This document shows positions 17,825 to 26,726 of a stretch of 64,000 bases of DNA, one piece after another (the stretch's first letter is position 1; every line of letters begins with the position of its first letter). Origin of the DNA: JBASEY01 sp049652745 (GTDB lineage: Bacteria > CSSED10-310); the NCBI GenBank assembly GCA_049652745.1, contig JBASEY010000027.1, positions 1 through 64,000 on the forward strand. Direction: 5' to 3'. The notes below the pieces were generated by a model. It was not told the DNA's origin. It saw only the letters and a program-made list of their open reading frames with translations, and did not search any database. The position numbers and the translations under genes were made by a program.

Positions 17825-19210
17825 ATGTTTTATCGTGGTGAAGATTTAAGGTTGACTGATGGCGGCTTGGGTCAGGAGGAAGTGATTCCCTGTTATGATG
17901 AATCACCCACCTGGCTGATTGACAATGCCTGGGAAAAAGCGATGGAAGTCGGCCGAAACTCCCTTGCGGCCTATATGAAGTATTGCAAAGATGAAAATCT
18001 TCCGCATAGCTATCTTTTGGGACTGGACATCCTTTTCATGGGCAAAGTCGATCCTCACAATCCAAGAAGAATCATCGACATTCGCCCAACCCTGGTTGAA
18101 GGCCCATGTTGTAATTCCTATCCCGCCTGCCCGGCCGTCGATGCCTTGAAATTATACCGACGTCTGCAGGTCAAAGGGTTTGATCCGGACCGTGTTGACT
18201 ATCCCAGCCATCCTACGATGGTTCGGCAAAAAATCGCAAGCATGCTTATCGGCTTGTTCCACCGCAAAGGCGGATCAGGACTGCCGAGAGCAGCCGTGTT
18301 CACCAGGCCTTACCCCGAAAGCGAAGAAGAAACCGCCCATATTCTGATGATCAAAGCTTTCCAAAAGGCCGGTATGGAAACCTATCGAATCACTCCCGAT
18401 GAAAAACCCGAGGTTAAAAACGGCAAACTGTGGGTTCACGGTAAGCCTATCGATATCGTCTATCGACGGATCGAGAGAATTCACGTCCCGGTATTTTATG
18501 GTGACGTACTAGGTAACAAAATTATCAATGAAACACCCGATACTCTGTTCGTCAATCCGTGGAAAATCGATGATTTAAGATCTAAAACCATTGAAGAACG
18601 TGCGTTCAGAAGATGGGAAGCCGTCCATCCCGATCGAGCGGTTTCGCGGCCTAAAACGCTTCTCGATAAAGAAGTCACCCCTGAAAACGTCGCAGAACTC
18701 GCGTCATACGGTGGCTGGGTCATGAAAAAATGGAATTCCACCGGTGGTAAAGGCGTATTCCTTTTCTTCAACAAAAAGGTGACGGATCCTGCCGTGAAAT
18801 ATCTTTATTTGAATGCTTCCGGCCGACATATGGTTCATTTGGACGAAAACGACCTTAAAAAAGAATTGAAATCGTTCGAAAATTTCAATGAAGATACTGC
18901 CGTTCAGCAATTGCGCCTGATCGACGCCCGGGTTCTTGAAACAGATAAACGGCTGGTCTACGACACGCGAATCAATGTGTTGTACAATGCCGAATTTGGA
19001 ACGTGGGATTTTATTTCGGGCATGAGCCGTTCGGTTCCATGCGGACCGAACGTGACAAACGGCAATTCGCTTTTGACCAACATCACGTCCGGCGCCGAGG
19101 TTTCACCGTTGGTTTTCGGCCACTTGAGATCACCCGAAGGCAAAGAAGGACTTCAATTCGGACCGCTGTTGAATGCCATTTTAAAGGGAAAAACAGAGAT
19201 CGAGTTTTAA
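17825..19210 (+). CDS. Uncharacterised ATP-grasp-like protein, second paralogue
   Basis: The 461 aa protein is colinear with its upstream neighbour and shares long identical blocks: LLGLDIL, IDIRPTL-EGPCC, NSYPACP, YRITPDEKPEV, NPWKIDDLRSKTIEERAFR, GGWVMKKWNSTGGKGVF and MSRSVPCG. It therefore arose by duplication. The central region differs, lacking the KEWVQFYEQEF stretch of the first copy. All candidate ATP-grasp residues are kept in both, which argues that both are active, perhaps as two subunits or with different acceptors. It is probably cotranscribed with the first copy, with an optimal AAAGGAGG site of its own. Confidence 0.6.
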   Translation: MFYRGEDLRLTDGGLGQEEVIPCYDESPTWLIDNAWEKAMEVGRNSLAAYMKYCKDENLPHSYLLGLDILFMGKVDPHNPRRIIDIRPTLVEGPCCNSYPACPAVDALKLYRRLQVKGFDPDRVDYPSHPTMVRQKIASMLIGLFHRKGGSGLPRAAVFTRPYPESEEETAHILMIKAFQKAGMETYRITPDEKPEVKNGKLWVHGKPIDIVYRRIERIHVPVFYGDVLGNKIINETPDTLFVNPWKIDDLRSKTIEERAFRRWEAVHPDRAVSRPKTLLDKEVTPENVAELASYGGWVMKKWNSTGGKGVFLFFNKKVTDPAVKYLYLNASGRHMVHLDENDLKKELKSFENFNEDTAVQQLRLIDARVLETDKRLVYDTRINVLYNAEFGTWDFISGMSRSVPCGPNVTNGNSLLTNITSGAEVSPLVFGHLRSPEGKEGLQFGPLLNAILKGKTEIEF

Positions 19211-19255
19211 TCGAAAGCTGTTTTATACAAAAGCATTGTTATCAAGCTGTTTCTA

Positions 19256-20032
19256 TTATTTGAACTTTTGAAAGTACTGGTCGATCTCCGAGTTCAGCTC
19301 GATTCCAACTCTTTCAAAGCAGTTGAGTAGCTCAGTGTATGCCCCTTCTCCACCTAAAAAGTCCCAAAAATCTTTGCCAACCATGAGTTCATTGTCTAAA
19401 TCCAACGTACCCCCTAATGTCCATCTAGTGTATTTATCCGGCTCATAAGGGTTATATGGAATTGCAATATATGAATTTACTTTTACGCCAGGATGTTTCA
19501 CCAAATATATTGCAATCCATTCCAACAATGTCCTTTTAAAATCTCGAAAGTTGCTGATATTTGGTTTAGCGGTTTTCAAGTCAAATAAATGAACAGTTCC
19601 ATCTTCACTTTGAGCGAACAAATCCGCCTTAACCGCCTTCGTTTTCCTGATTGCACCCTTGCTACAGACCTTTGAAATTCTTTCGATTTCTACAATTTTG
19701 TTTGATTTTTTCTCTCCTGTGGCCAGATCATCCAAGATATTCTGAATTTCAATCTGGGCGTGCTCAGAGATTAAATCCCCAACCTCAAATTGCTTTTCAG
19801 CAAGCACGAAATTTAGTTTCGCCATGGTTTCCGCAACTGGTTCAAAAATTGACGTACCGAATGTGGTATTCAAAGAATGAATAAATGAAAACAAATGCAT
19901 TCTATCATGACCCAGTAATCTGTGCTGAAAAGGCATATGGCTTGTTTCGGGGGCATACATTAGAAACTTTTTTTGCATGCTGTCTTTAATAGTCTTTTCA
20001 ATGCTTTGTATTTGCTCTCTGTTTAGAGACAT
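19256..20032 (-). CDS. TdeIII-like type II restriction endonuclease
   Basis: The 258 aa product matches the TdeIII family from memory: N-terminal EQIQSIEKTIKDSM, the near-invariant MPFQHRLLGHDRMHLFSFIHSLNTTFG region and TSIFEPVAETMA. A PD-(D/E)xK nuclease core is seen in the KADLFAQ...FDLKTAKPN segment, supplying the Asp and Asp-x-Lys residues. TdeIII is remembered as cutting GGNCC, but this enzyme's target is unverified. The ATG follows directly after the methyltransferase stop codon (TAA then ATG), with AAGGAG inside the end of that gene, so expression is coupled. The gene pair is visibly AT-richer than its neighbours. Confidence 0.85.
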   Translation of the reverse strand: MSLNREQIQSIEKTIKDSMQKKFLMYAPETSHMPFQHRLLGHDRMHLFSFIHSLNTTFGTSIFEPVAETMAKLNFVLAEKQFEVGDLISEHAQIEIQNILDDLATGEKKSNKIVEIERISKVCSKGAIRKTKAVKADLFAQSEDGTVHLFDLKTAKPNISNFRDFKRTLLEWIAIYLVKHPGVKVNSYIAIPYNPYEPDKYTRWTLGGTLDLDNELMVGKDFWDFLGGEGAYTELLNCFERVGIELNSEIDQYFQKFK

Positions 20033-21637
20033 TTATTTCTCCTTCAGATGGAAAATGGTCTCCGAATATGCATTTGATCTATCTTTTTCAACTCTGCACA
20101 GAACAGGTCTTTCAAACCGATTGACAATTTTCATTTTTGCCATGTCGGCAATTTCTGGGTAAAGGTCATACTTGTCGTTGGCCACTAAAAATATATCGAA
20201 GTCCTCTTGAAGATATTTCCTACAATTTTTTAAAGTTTCTGCAATCCCAATGGAATAAGCATCTCTTGCCTCTTTATTCTGCCCGGCTGACAGAGGACCG
20301 ATCTCTTTCTCGTCTTTTCTTTCAAATCCAAAAAGCTCGTACGAATAAGCATGTTGCTCATGATAATCAATAAGCCCCACATAAGGTGGACTAGTAAAAA
20401 CTCCCTTTATCTTCACTTTTTCGATTAAATCGGCGAACTTTGGAATGTGTTTTCTAACTTCCGATAAAATATCCAGTTGTCTGCTGTCGCCGGTCAGACA
20501 AATGTGATATGTATCGCTCCTCAACCGATCAAACTGTCTAAGCCGAACGAGCGTATCTGTTGAATACCGTTCCCACCATCCTTTAACGGAAAATATCGGC
20601 TTGCATATTTTACCGTGTTTTTTACAGTAATATGTCGCTTTCACAGGCTCTTTCAGCGTCGCCAGGTCTGCATGGGTCGTCGCTCTACATGAACGAACGG
20701 TTCGACTCAGGATTATCGACAAAATCCTTCGTATGTGGATGTCTTCACTTTTTTTCAATTCATCGTTCAAAAAATCGATCTCTTCCCTCACCGGTAATAA
20801 AAACCACTTGTCTAAAAATGTATCGTCTTTCTCTTGATCGATTTTTAAATCGTATTTTTTGATTAACTCGTTATAAATTATTAAAAACTCTGACTCTTTA
20901 TCCTTTGAATAGTCAGCTTCATTTAGTTCGTTTTTATTTATTTTTCTCCTATATTCCGGCGAAGGAAAATGTTTCGAATTGAATTGTGCAAGATCTGCTA
21001 AAAGATGTGTTTCAAAGGCGATATTAGTTTTATGTTTTTGAAAATCATCAAGGTTATTTGATATTTTCTGAACGGTTTTCTTTATTTGATGAAGATCATA
21101 TTTATCGATTTTTACATTACTAATCAATGCGTTGAAAGCGGAAATATCAATCCCTATTGAATGCATTCCCAGCTCGTTTGATTGAACCAGAGTCGTTCCA
21201 CTGCCACAAAAAGGATCTAAAACAATATCGCCTTCAGAGAAAAATACATTCTTTTTAAAGTCATCTGTATGGGAATCAAGAAAATATTCTACCAGTTGAG
21301 GGATAAACTTCCCTTTGTATGGATGTAACCGATGTACATGTTTTGTTCTTTCAGACTCGGTATACTCATCAAAGGACAAGCTCCAGTTTAGATCTTTACC
21401 CAATTTCTCTTTCCAACGATTTTCAATGTTGAAAGAGTTATAGTAGCCTTCCAATTCTTCTAGACTGACCAGCAGATTGGTATTGGAACCATATTTTTTA
21501 ATTCTTCCATATTGAATCAGGTAAGAGATATTCGATACCGTCACATTACGTTGCAAATACTGTGACGCCCAAGCAGCAGCTTCTTTCAATGTGTAAAAAC
21601 CAGTGGTTTCTTTTTCAAATAGTGCAGGCTGTCTCAT
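20033..21637 (-). CDS. DNA methyltransferase of the TdeIII-like restriction-modification system
   Basis: The 534 aa product has an N-terminal helix-turn-helix/excisionase-like segment (about 15-50), AdoMet-binding motif I DPFCGSGTT (141-149) and the catalytic motif TSPPY (about 413-417). TSPPY is typical of N4-cytosine enzymes and also some N6-adenine ones. Motif I comes before motif IV with about 260 residues between, so it is of alpha- or gamma-like order rather than beta. The insert carries Cys-rich segments (CKKHGKICKP) that may bind zinc. It protects host DNA from the adjacent nuclease. The high AT content suggests horizontal transfer. Confidence 0.85.
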   Translation of the reverse strand: MRQPALFEKETTGFYTLKEAAAWASQYLQRNVTVSNISYLIQYGRIKKYGSNTNLLVSLEELEGYYNSFNIENRWKEKLGKDLNWSLSFDEYTESERTKHVHRLHPYKGKFIPQLVEYFLDSHTDDFKKNVFFSEGDIVLDPFCGSGTTLVQSNELGMHSIGIDISAFNALISNVKIDKYDLHQIKKTVQKISNNLDDFQKHKTNIAFETHLLADLAQFNSKHFPSPEYRRKINKNELNEADYSKDKESEFLIIYNELIKKYDLKIDQEKDDTFLDKWFLLPVREEIDFLNDELKKSEDIHIRRILSIILSRTVRSCRATTHADLATLKEPVKATYYCKKHGKICKPIFSVKGWWERYSTDTLVRLRQFDRLRSDTYHICLTGDSRQLDILSEVRKHIPKFADLIEKVKIKGVFTSPPYVGLIDYHEQHAYSYELFGFERKDEKEIGPLSAGQNKEARDAYSIGIAETLKNCRKYLQEDFDIFLVANDKYDLYPEIADMAKMKIVNRFERPVLCRVEKDRSNAYSETIFHLKEK

Positions 21638-21960
21638 ACATGATAAATTCCATGATCTCAGAAATCATTTTTCTCAAGAGATATCGAAAAATATATCGCC
21701 TTGAACAACCGCCCTTAAAGGCAATTTTTATTCGCCATCTCGGAAAAAATAATAACTTCAAGACGATTTTAAGTCAAACTTTCATTGGAAAGAGCTGTTT
21801 AAGCTATATTTTTTTGTCTTGGGAGCCCTTAACTTCCGGAATATGTCCGACACGGATAGTATTATTTAGGCGGCCTTTTGCCGAAAGGCGGCGAACGCGT
21901 TCAAGTTGAACGGAGAGTGGCTTTTTTGTCGTGGCGTATTGAGGATGATATCTGTTCCGT
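21638..21960. other. Gap between murC and the restriction-modification pair
   Basis: No gene is recognised. A 6-bp hairpin GCCTTT/AAAGGC lies at 873-889 of this kilobase (21873-21889) without a T-run. The part nearest the methyltransferase is AT-rich and should hold its leftward promoter. This is a plausible left junction of the acquired restriction-modification segment, but no direct repeats or integrase were seen. Confidence 0.4.
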
Positions 21961-23343
21961 TTAGAGCTCCGCCAAAAACATTTCACCGATTTTAGTGACA
22001 TTGCCGGCGCCCAAAGTGATAATGACGGAATCCGGCTTGACATTCCGTCTCAATAATTGGACGGCGTTTTCGAAATCTTTTGCGAAAAGAACCCGATCTC
22101 CATAACGAGTCCGGCAGCGCTCAACCAGCAAATCTGATGAAATACCTTGGTGTTCCAGCTCCGATGCGGCATAAACCGGCAGAATGACAAGCGTCTCCAC
22201 ACCCTCGAAAGCATCGGCAAAATCATCCAGAAAAAACTTGGTTCTGGAAAATCGATGAGGTTCAAAAACAGCTATGATCGGTTTTTGCTGCCAATTTTTC
22301 AGTGTTTCCAAAGTAGCTTTGATTTCCGTCGGATGATGCGCATAGTCATCGATGATTAGAACTCCGTCTTTGACTCCCTTCAATTCCATTCGACGCCGGA
22401 CACCTTGATAGCTTTCCAACGCTTGCTTGATGCATTCCGGTGAAATAACCAGTTGAAGTCCGACTCCAATCGCTGCCAAGCCGTTTAAAAGCATATGTTT
22501 TCCAGGGGCCGGCAGGGTAAACGATCCCAACGATTTTGACTGTAAACAAACTTCGAAGGTCTGATGATCATCCGAAGCCGATACAGGAATTCCAACCAAG
22601 TCGTTGTCTTTACCTACACCATACTTCAATACACGGCGTCTATAGGTTCTGACAAGACTACGTATGTTTCGATCGTCCCCACACACCACCGCTGTGCCGA
22701 AAAACGGCACCCGATCCAGAAATTTCCTAAAAGTCCCAATAATTTCACCAATATCACGATAGTGGTCCAGATGATCTTCCTCGATATTGGTAATAACAGC
22801 TATCTCCGGTGTCAAATGCAAAAAACTCGCATCGCTTTCATCCGCTTCGGCCAGCAGGTAATTCCCAGCTCCAACCTTCGCATTGGCGCCGATATTTCTG
22901 GCATTTCCACCGATAATGACGGTGGGATCGAGCCCTGCACAGCTCATTACCAGCGCAATGAGCGACGTCGTAGTGGTTTTACCGTGCGTACCGGCCACCG
23001 CAATCCCTGTCTGAAATCTCATCAGTTCAGCCAGCAATTCGGCTCGCCGGATAACCGGAAGCCGCGCCCGCCAGGCAGCTAAAATTTCCGGGTTGTCATC
23101 TCGGACCGCAGATGTATGAACGACGACATCGGCGGATTGGATCTGCTCGGCACGATGGCCGATAAAAATGTTAGCGCCCAATTGCGCAAGGCGTTTGGTT
23201 GCCGGCGATTCCCTGATATCGGAACCCTGCACTTTGAACCCCAGGTTCAACAGAATTTCAGCTAAACCTGACATGCCCACTCCGCCAATACCGACGAAAT
23301 GAACCGTATTGATTTTACCTGAAAACCACGATTTTGAACGCAT
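21961..23343 (-). CDS. murC: UDP-N-acetylmuramate--L-alanine ligase
   Basis: This cytoplasmic Mur ligase adds L-Ala to UDP-MurNAc. The 460 aa length is usual. N-terminal UDP-binding GIGGVGMSGLAE (18-29), the ATP P-loop GTHGKTTT (118-125), EADESDASFLHL with the catalytic Glu, the NIEEDHLDHY motif and DDYAHHPTEI in the third domain are all present. It lies 14 bp after murJ and is the third gene of murG-murJ-murC. Confidence 0.95.
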   Translation of the reverse strand: MRSKSWFSGKINTVHFVGIGGVGMSGLAEILLNLGFKVQGSDIRESPATKRLAQLGANIFIGHRAEQIQSADVVVHTSAVRDDNPEILAAWRARLPVIRRAELLAELMRFQTGIAVAGTHGKTTTTSLIALVMSCAGLDPTVIIGGNARNIGANAKVGAGNYLLAEADESDASFLHLTPEIAVITNIEEDHLDHYRDIGEIIGTFRKFLDRVPFFGTAVVCGDDRNIRSLVRTYRRRVLKYGVGKDNDLVGIPVSASDDHQTFEVCLQSKSLGSFTLPAPGKHMLLNGLAAIGVGLQLVISPECIKQALESYQGVRRRMELKGVKDGVLIIDDYAHHPTEIKATLETLKNWQQKPIIAVFEPHRFSRTKFFLDDFADAFEGVETLVILPVYAASELEHQGISSDLLVERCRTRYGDRVLFAKDFENAVQLLRRNVKPDSVIITLGAGNVTKIGEMFLAEL

Positions 23344-23357
23344 CCCCTATTCCTCGA

Positions 23358-24908
23358 TCAATCAATTTTCAATAGTTTGGTTATGGGCTGCCCAAGCATA
23401 TATAAAAACCCCGCATATACAATTAAAAAAACCGTACACCCTAAGCAAAGATATAACAAAGAGAGAAAAAAACCAGGAGAATCGCCTGCAAAACCGATCA
23501 CATAATATGAAGCCAGCGATGCAGCCAAAGATGATAACAATATTTTTGCAAAGGGTTCTAACAAATCGAAGTTAATAGCCACGTCATCAACCTGAGTTTG
23601 TATTTTTTTCTTGATCAGAATCAGCAGCATGACGCCGGCAAAAGAATAGGCGATCGATGTCGCCAGAGCCAAACCGGCATGCTGTAAAGGCGTTTTTACC
23701 AGTATGTAATTTAAAACGACATTTATGATCATCATTGCAACTGAAACAATTACCGGAGTTTTAGTATCTTTCATGGCATTGAAAGCACGCGACAGGATCG
23801 CCAGAGCAGTCATGCCGACCATGCCTAGGCTGTAGTAAGCAAAGGCGGATGTGCTCAACGATACCGCTGTTTCATCAAAGGCACCTCTTTGATAGACTAT
23901 GCGGATAATCAACTCGGCAAACACAAAAAGCGCCAAAGTGGCCGGCGTCATAATGGCCAAGGTGAAACGCATGGCTCCGGATATCATCCGAACGAATTCA
24001 TGAAAGTCTTCCACGGCATCGACCATATGCTGAAAAAATGTCCTGGCGATTCCCAGAACAAGGATGCCGTAGGGCAACTGAAGCAGTCGAAAAGAATATC
24101 CGAGTGCAGCGATGCTTCCGGTCGAAACGATCGATGCCAGCCGGCGATCGACAAGAACGATCGTCTTGTCCATAATCGTCTCGATCATAATAGGCCCGGC
24201 CAAAGAATTCACTTTTTTCACGGCCGGATCTGAAAACACAATTTTGTGTCGATTGAACTGAAAAGTCTGCCTGACGGCGGGCAGCATGACAAGAGCTTCG
24301 AGGGCTCCGCCGATCAATACTCCGACCGCCGCTGTCAAGGGTCCATAGCGAGTCATGCCGATCCACATGATCACAACGGTACCGACGTTGAACATGGCCG
24401 GAGCGATGCCGTAGAGGCCGAATTTTTCGCGGGTTTGAAGAATCACGCCGAACATCGACGCCACACTGATAATGACCAAAAACGGGAACATTATCCGAGT
24501 CATGGTAACGGCCAGTACATGCGTTTCAGGGTCAAATCCCGGGGCGAATACATGGACCAGCCAAGGTGCAGCAACCATTCCCAGAGCAGTGACAAACGAG
24601 CCTATCGAAACCAGCAAAAACATCACTGTTTTGGCCAAATTGCCGGCGGCTTCCTTATCGCCTGCTTTATCCAGCAGTTTATAGGTGGGAAGCATAGCGC
24701 TTTCGAGCAGTTTTTCGCCGAAAATCCTTCTGAATAGATTGGGAAGAGTATATGCAACGACGTATGCATCCATCACGGCTCCTGACCCTAAAAAAAAGGC
24801 CAGCGCCATTTCACGTATCAAGCCGGTAACCCGGCTGATCATCGTAGTGGAAACCAGTTTGAAAAAGCCGCTTAAAATTCTCGACTGGCGCGATTTCTCT
24901 CGACTCAT
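23358..24908 (-). CDS. murJ: Lipid II flippase MurJ
   Basis: This polytopic inner-membrane protein of the MOP/MviN family moves lipid II to the periplasm. About 516 aa with some 14 predicted helices. The family signature near the N-terminus (STTMISRVTGLIREMALAFFLGSG) and DAYVVAYTLPNLFRRIFGE are present. ATG 24908 is used; a TTG at 24914 overlapping the murG stop has AAGGA at better spacing and is an alternative. Placement between murG and murC puts lipid II synthesis and export in one operon. Confidence 0.93.
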   Translation of the reverse strand: MSREKSRQSRILSGFFKLVSTTMISRVTGLIREMALAFFLGSGAVMDAYVVAYTLPNLFRRIFGEKLLESAMLPTYKLLDKAGDKEAAGNLAKTVMFLLVSIGSFVTALGMVAAPWLVHVFAPGFDPETHVLAVTMTRIMFPFLVIISVASMFGVILQTREKFGLYGIAPAMFNVGTVVIMWIGMTRYGPLTAAVGVLIGGALEALVMLPAVRQTFQFNRHKIVFSDPAVKKVNSLAGPIMIETIMDKTIVLVDRRLASIVSTGSIAALGYSFRLLQLPYGILVLGIARTFFQHMVDAVEDFHEFVRMISGAMRFTLAIMTPATLALFVFAELIIRIVYQRGAFDETAVSLSTSAFAYYSLGMVGMTALAILSRAFNAMKDTKTPVIVSVAMMIINVVLNYILVKTPLQHAGLALATSIAYSFAGVMLLILIKKKIQTQVDDVAINFDLLEPFAKILLSSLAASLASYYVIGFAGDSPGFFLSLLYLCLGCTVFLIVYAGFLYMLGQPITKLLKID

Positions 24909-24910
24909 GC

Positions 24911-26041
24911 TCAATACATATCCTTGGAAAGCATCAGATCGACAATTCTTTCGGCAGCATCGGGTTTACCGAGTTCTTTTGCTTTTTGAGCCATAATACC
25001 CAATCGAGCCGGATAGGCGTTGAGCGATTGGATGATGTCGGCGATTCGAACACCGGAGACTTCGCTTTCCGGCAACACAAACGCCGCACCGGCACGGCTC
25101 AATTCACCGGCATTCGTTGTTTGATGATTCCGCACTGCCCCCGGCCAGGGCACGATAATAGAGGGAATTCCCCTGGCGGTAATTTCAGCGAGTGTCATTG
25201 CGCCGGCTCTGCATAAAACCAAATCGGCCGCAGCCAATGCTTGGTGCGTGTTGTATATAAAAGGAAATGGATGATAATTCGGGCGCGGAGTGATCGTTTG
25301 GATAAATTTCTCGTATTTTCCATGGCCTGTCGCATGCAAAATCTGCCAGTTTTCCAAAATCAAGCCATTGCGATCTAGAATCATCAGGTCTCGCACCAGT
25401 GAGTTCAACACTTCTGAACCTAAACTGCCGCCGATCACTAAGAGAGTCTTTTTCGATCGATCAAGTTCGAACTCTTCGATACTCGATTGCCTATCGGCCG
25501 ATATAATCTTGCTCAATACCGGATTTCCGACCAGCTCAACACAAGTTTGAGACGGCAATTGACTCCGAGTTATTTCATATGCCGTCCCCACACCATCCAC
25601 CCAACGGGCCAGCAATTTGACAGTGAGACCGGGAACAGAATTCTGCTCCAACAGCCAAGTCCGTATACCGGCCATTTTGGCCGCAATCATTACAGGAGCA
25701 CAGACATAACCTCCGGTTCCCAAGACGAAATCGGGAGCGAACTCATGGATGATTGCTCGAGCCTGCCTGATCGGGCGCAGCGTCATCCAGGTTGCTATCG
25801 TGCTCAGATTCCGCCAGGTCGCTTTAAACCCGATAGACCGGTTTAGTCCACTCAATTTCAAGGTTGTCAAAGGAACGTTGAAGCGTGGAACCATATCCTC
25901 TTCGCTGCGCCCTCTGACTCCAACCCACAGTATTTTGGGATGACGTATGCGTTCGCGCACAGCCTCGACAACAGCCAAACCAGGCGTGATATGGCCGCCG
26001 GTTCCACCACCGGCAATCAACAATCGAAAAACATTTGACAC
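24911..26041 (-). CDS. murG: UDP-GlcNAc--undecaprenyl-pyrophosphoryl-MurNAc-pentapeptide transferase MurG
   Basis: It adds GlcNAc to lipid I to give lipid II at the inner face of the membrane. The GTG start at 26041 is chosen because GGGAG lies 7 nt upstream and it puts the family motif GGGTGGHITPGLAV about 8 residues in; a longer frame would run into lepB. 376 aa. Other motifs: GTGGYVCAPV, QNSVPGLTVKLLA, GGSLGSEVLN and CRAGAMTLAEITARGIPSI. Divergent from lepB, with about 94 bp between starts. Confidence 0.94.
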   Translation of the reverse strand: MSNVFRLLIAGGGTGGHITPGLAVVEAVRERIRHPKILWVGVRGRSEEDMVPRFNVPLTTLKLSGLNRSIGFKATWRNLSTIATWMTLRPIRQARAIIHEFAPDFVLGTGGYVCAPVMIAAKMAGIRTWLLEQNSVPGLTVKLLARWVDGVGTAYEITRSQLPSQTCVELVGNPVLSKIISADRQSSIEEFELDRSKKTLLVIGGSLGSEVLNSLVRDLMILDRNGLILENWQILHATGHGKYEKFIQTITPRPNYHPFPFIYNTHQALAAADLVLCRAGAMTLAEITARGIPSIIVPWPGAVRNHQTTNAGELSRAGAAFVLPESEVSGVRIADIIQSLNAYPARLGIMAQKAKELGKPDAAERIVDLMLSKDMY

Positions 26042-26135
26042 TTTAACTCTCCCAAATCGTATTATAAAAGGGTTTACACCAAAGACAATTTTTATTACTC
26101 TCAAACCGCGATCGATCGTGAGGAAATACTCTGGC

Positions 26136-26723
26136 ATGAAACAAAATATCAAAATTAAAGCGCTTCGTGAAATAAAAGATTGGTCTCGCAGTTTGCTATG
26201 GGGAGCGATTTTCGTCTATTTTTTTACCAGCTATGTATTCAAAGCTTATAAAGTGGAAGGCAGATCCATGCAGCCCCTTCTGCAAAATGGGGAACGCATA
26301 TTTGTCAATCGCTTGATCTACCGCCTGGATGACATTGAACGCGGAGATATCGTCGTGTTTTATCATCCTGCCGAGCCCAAAGATTTTTTTATAAAACGCG
26401 TCCTTGGGCTGCCGGGTGAAACAATTGAGGTCAGGCGAGGCAAAGTGTTTATCAACAACCAGCAAATCGACGATCATTTCGTTCCGGCATATTTCAGCAG
26501 CCGTGAAAACGTCAAGAGCCTGATCATTCCTCAGGGGCACTATTTCGTTTCAGGTGATCATCGCAATCAAAGTTATGACAGTCGTATATGGGCGAATGAA
26601 CCAAACAAGTCACCTTTTGTGCCTGAACAGTATATTATGGGACGAGCGTCCTTTCGATATTGGCCTTTGACGTCGTTTGGCTTCATCAAAAATGATTTCA
26701 TTCCCTTGGAGTCTCCAAGCTAA
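26136..26723 (+). CDS. lepB: Signal peptidase I
   Basis: It cleaves signal peptides of exported proteins at the outer face of the inner membrane. The 195 aa product has one N-terminal membrane helix (about 17-36), the catalytic Ser44 in EGRSMQP, catalytic Lys87 in FIKRVLGLPGE and the conserved GDHRNQSYDSRIWA box. The start at ATG 26136 follows TGAGGA; upstream in-frame codons overlap murG on the other strand and are rejected. plsB begins 3 bp after the stop. Confidence 0.92.
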   Translation: MKQNIKIKALREIKDWSRSLLWGAIFVYFFTSYVFKAYKVEGRSMQPLLQNGERIFVNRLIYRLDDIERGDIVVFYHPAEPKDFFIKRVLGLPGETIEVRRGKVFINNQQIDDHFVPAYFSSRENVKSLIIPQGHYFVSGDHRNQSYDSRIWANEPNKSPFVPEQYIMGRASFRYWPLTSFGFIKNDFIPLESPS

Positions 26724-26726
26724 TTC

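Noticed and set aside
25947..26135. Upstream extension of lepB
   Set aside because: It overlaps murG on the opposite strand, and the first residues do not look like signal peptidase I; ATG 26136 puts the membrane helix in its usual place.
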